DNA of 64,000 nucleotides. Source: Phylloscopus collybita. Taxonomy: Eukaryota > Chordata > Aves > Passeriformes > Phylloscopidae. Position 1 is the stretch's first letter; the number at the start of each line of letters is the position of its first letter. The stretch covers positions 6,820,001-6,884,000 of the forward strand of contig JAJNNQ010000006.1 of the NCBI GenBank assembly GCA_027886175.1, read 5' to 3'. Position numbers and translations under genes: made by a program. Shown one piece after another: positions 63,553-64,000 of the stretch. Below the pieces are notes generated by a model, which was not told the origin of the DNA, searched no databases, and was given only the letters and a program-made list of their open reading frames with translations.

Positions 63553-64000
63553 AGATAAATTATCTCCAAATATATTTATACAAAAACACACAGTTTCTTT
63601 TATGCCAGCTTATGCTGCTAGTGGATTTCATGTAAACAAGACTGAAAAATCTTTAGTGTAATTAATGAGATTAGTGAAATGATCGTTATTAATTAAGGAA
63701 TGTCATGGAGAAAGAATTTAGATAAATTAATACCTTGTGTCTCTGTAGTATCTGTAAAGATCAGTTTGGCTCAGTAGGAGACCGTGTTATTTCAATACAC
63801 TGATCTGGGTATTTTCTGCTCTCAGAGAATTCTTTCTTACAGAAAAAAATAGTCATTAGCTTTATGATCAGCTTAGGTTTACAGGATAACCTTTTTTCCT
63901 TCCTCTCCTTGTACTAATTCAACATCAAACCTAAGTTGCAACATCAGTTTCATGAACTGTCATAATATTTTGTGATTGTGTCTTTTCTTGTTCTTTCTAA
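63553..64000. other. Unique AT-rich non-coding DNA
   Basis: Nothing recognisable to the window end. Confidence 0.7.

Noticed and set aside
1..64000. tRNA, rRNA, U6 or other structured RNA genes
   Set aside because: I looked for tRNA B-box-like GGTTCGANTCC, U6 and 5S blocks and saw none convincing. A covariance-model search would be the decisive test.

Overview
This is an AT-rich, intron- or intergenic-type piece of a vertebrate nuclear genome, most likely a songbird (passerine). The evidence is the repeat content: several CR1 LINE fragments with typical avian sequence, and three kinds of avian-type endogenous retrovirus LTR. There are also many simple-sequence arrays, no bacterial gene organisation and no clear cellular coding exon. 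I could not recognise any host protein-coding gene, tRNA, rRNA or small structured RNA. Most open frames in the window are short chance frames, many lacking an ATG, or translations of microsatellites and repeats.

Layout. Positions 1-7.9 kb are unique AT-rich DNA with a T43/GTG repeat and a few short hairpins and duplications. A degraded ERVL-like LTR lies at about 7.95-8.85 kb. A CR1 piece on the minus strand lies near 14.0-14.4 kb. A longer minus-strand CR1 reverse-transcriptase fragment with an internal deletion lies at 18.25-19.26 kb. From 19.3 to 33.8 kb I see almost only unique AT-rich sequence with microsatellites and palindromes. The stretch 33.8-46.6 kb is the richest in mobile DNA. 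It holds a plus-strand solo LTR (33,773-34,485), a plus-strand CR1 RT piece (34,850-35,203) and a short retroviral integrase fragment (about 40,040-40,300). It also holds a long ERVL-like LTR (43,642-44,689), a second, inverted copy of the first LTR (45,334-46,094) and a CR1 3' end (about 46,198-46,553). Another minus-strand CR1 fragment is at 49.39-50.2 kb and a candidate LTR is at 51.9-52.5 kb. From 52.5 to 62.5 kb the DNA is again unique, except for a 56-base T run and a ~400-bp pyrimidine microsatellite at 60.16-60.55 kb. At 62.53-63.46 kb a CR1 3' end is split by a minus-strand solo LTR, followed by an AT/GTAT microsatellite.

There are no genes working together here; the biology is that of retrotransposon insertion and decay. 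The most interesting points are these. The two inverted solo LTRs of one family share a 155-bp block with no difference, inside LTRs that otherwise differ by roughly 10-15%. A stop-free integrase core fragment sits with no LTR near it. One LTR is nested in a CR1, with a readable target-site duplication. A layered pyrimidine-only array passes through pentamer, hexamer and tetramer units.

Family names for the repeats come from remembered consensus features and were not checked against a database. Insertion boundaries marked by target duplications are exact; other repeat boundaries are good to about 10-40 bp.
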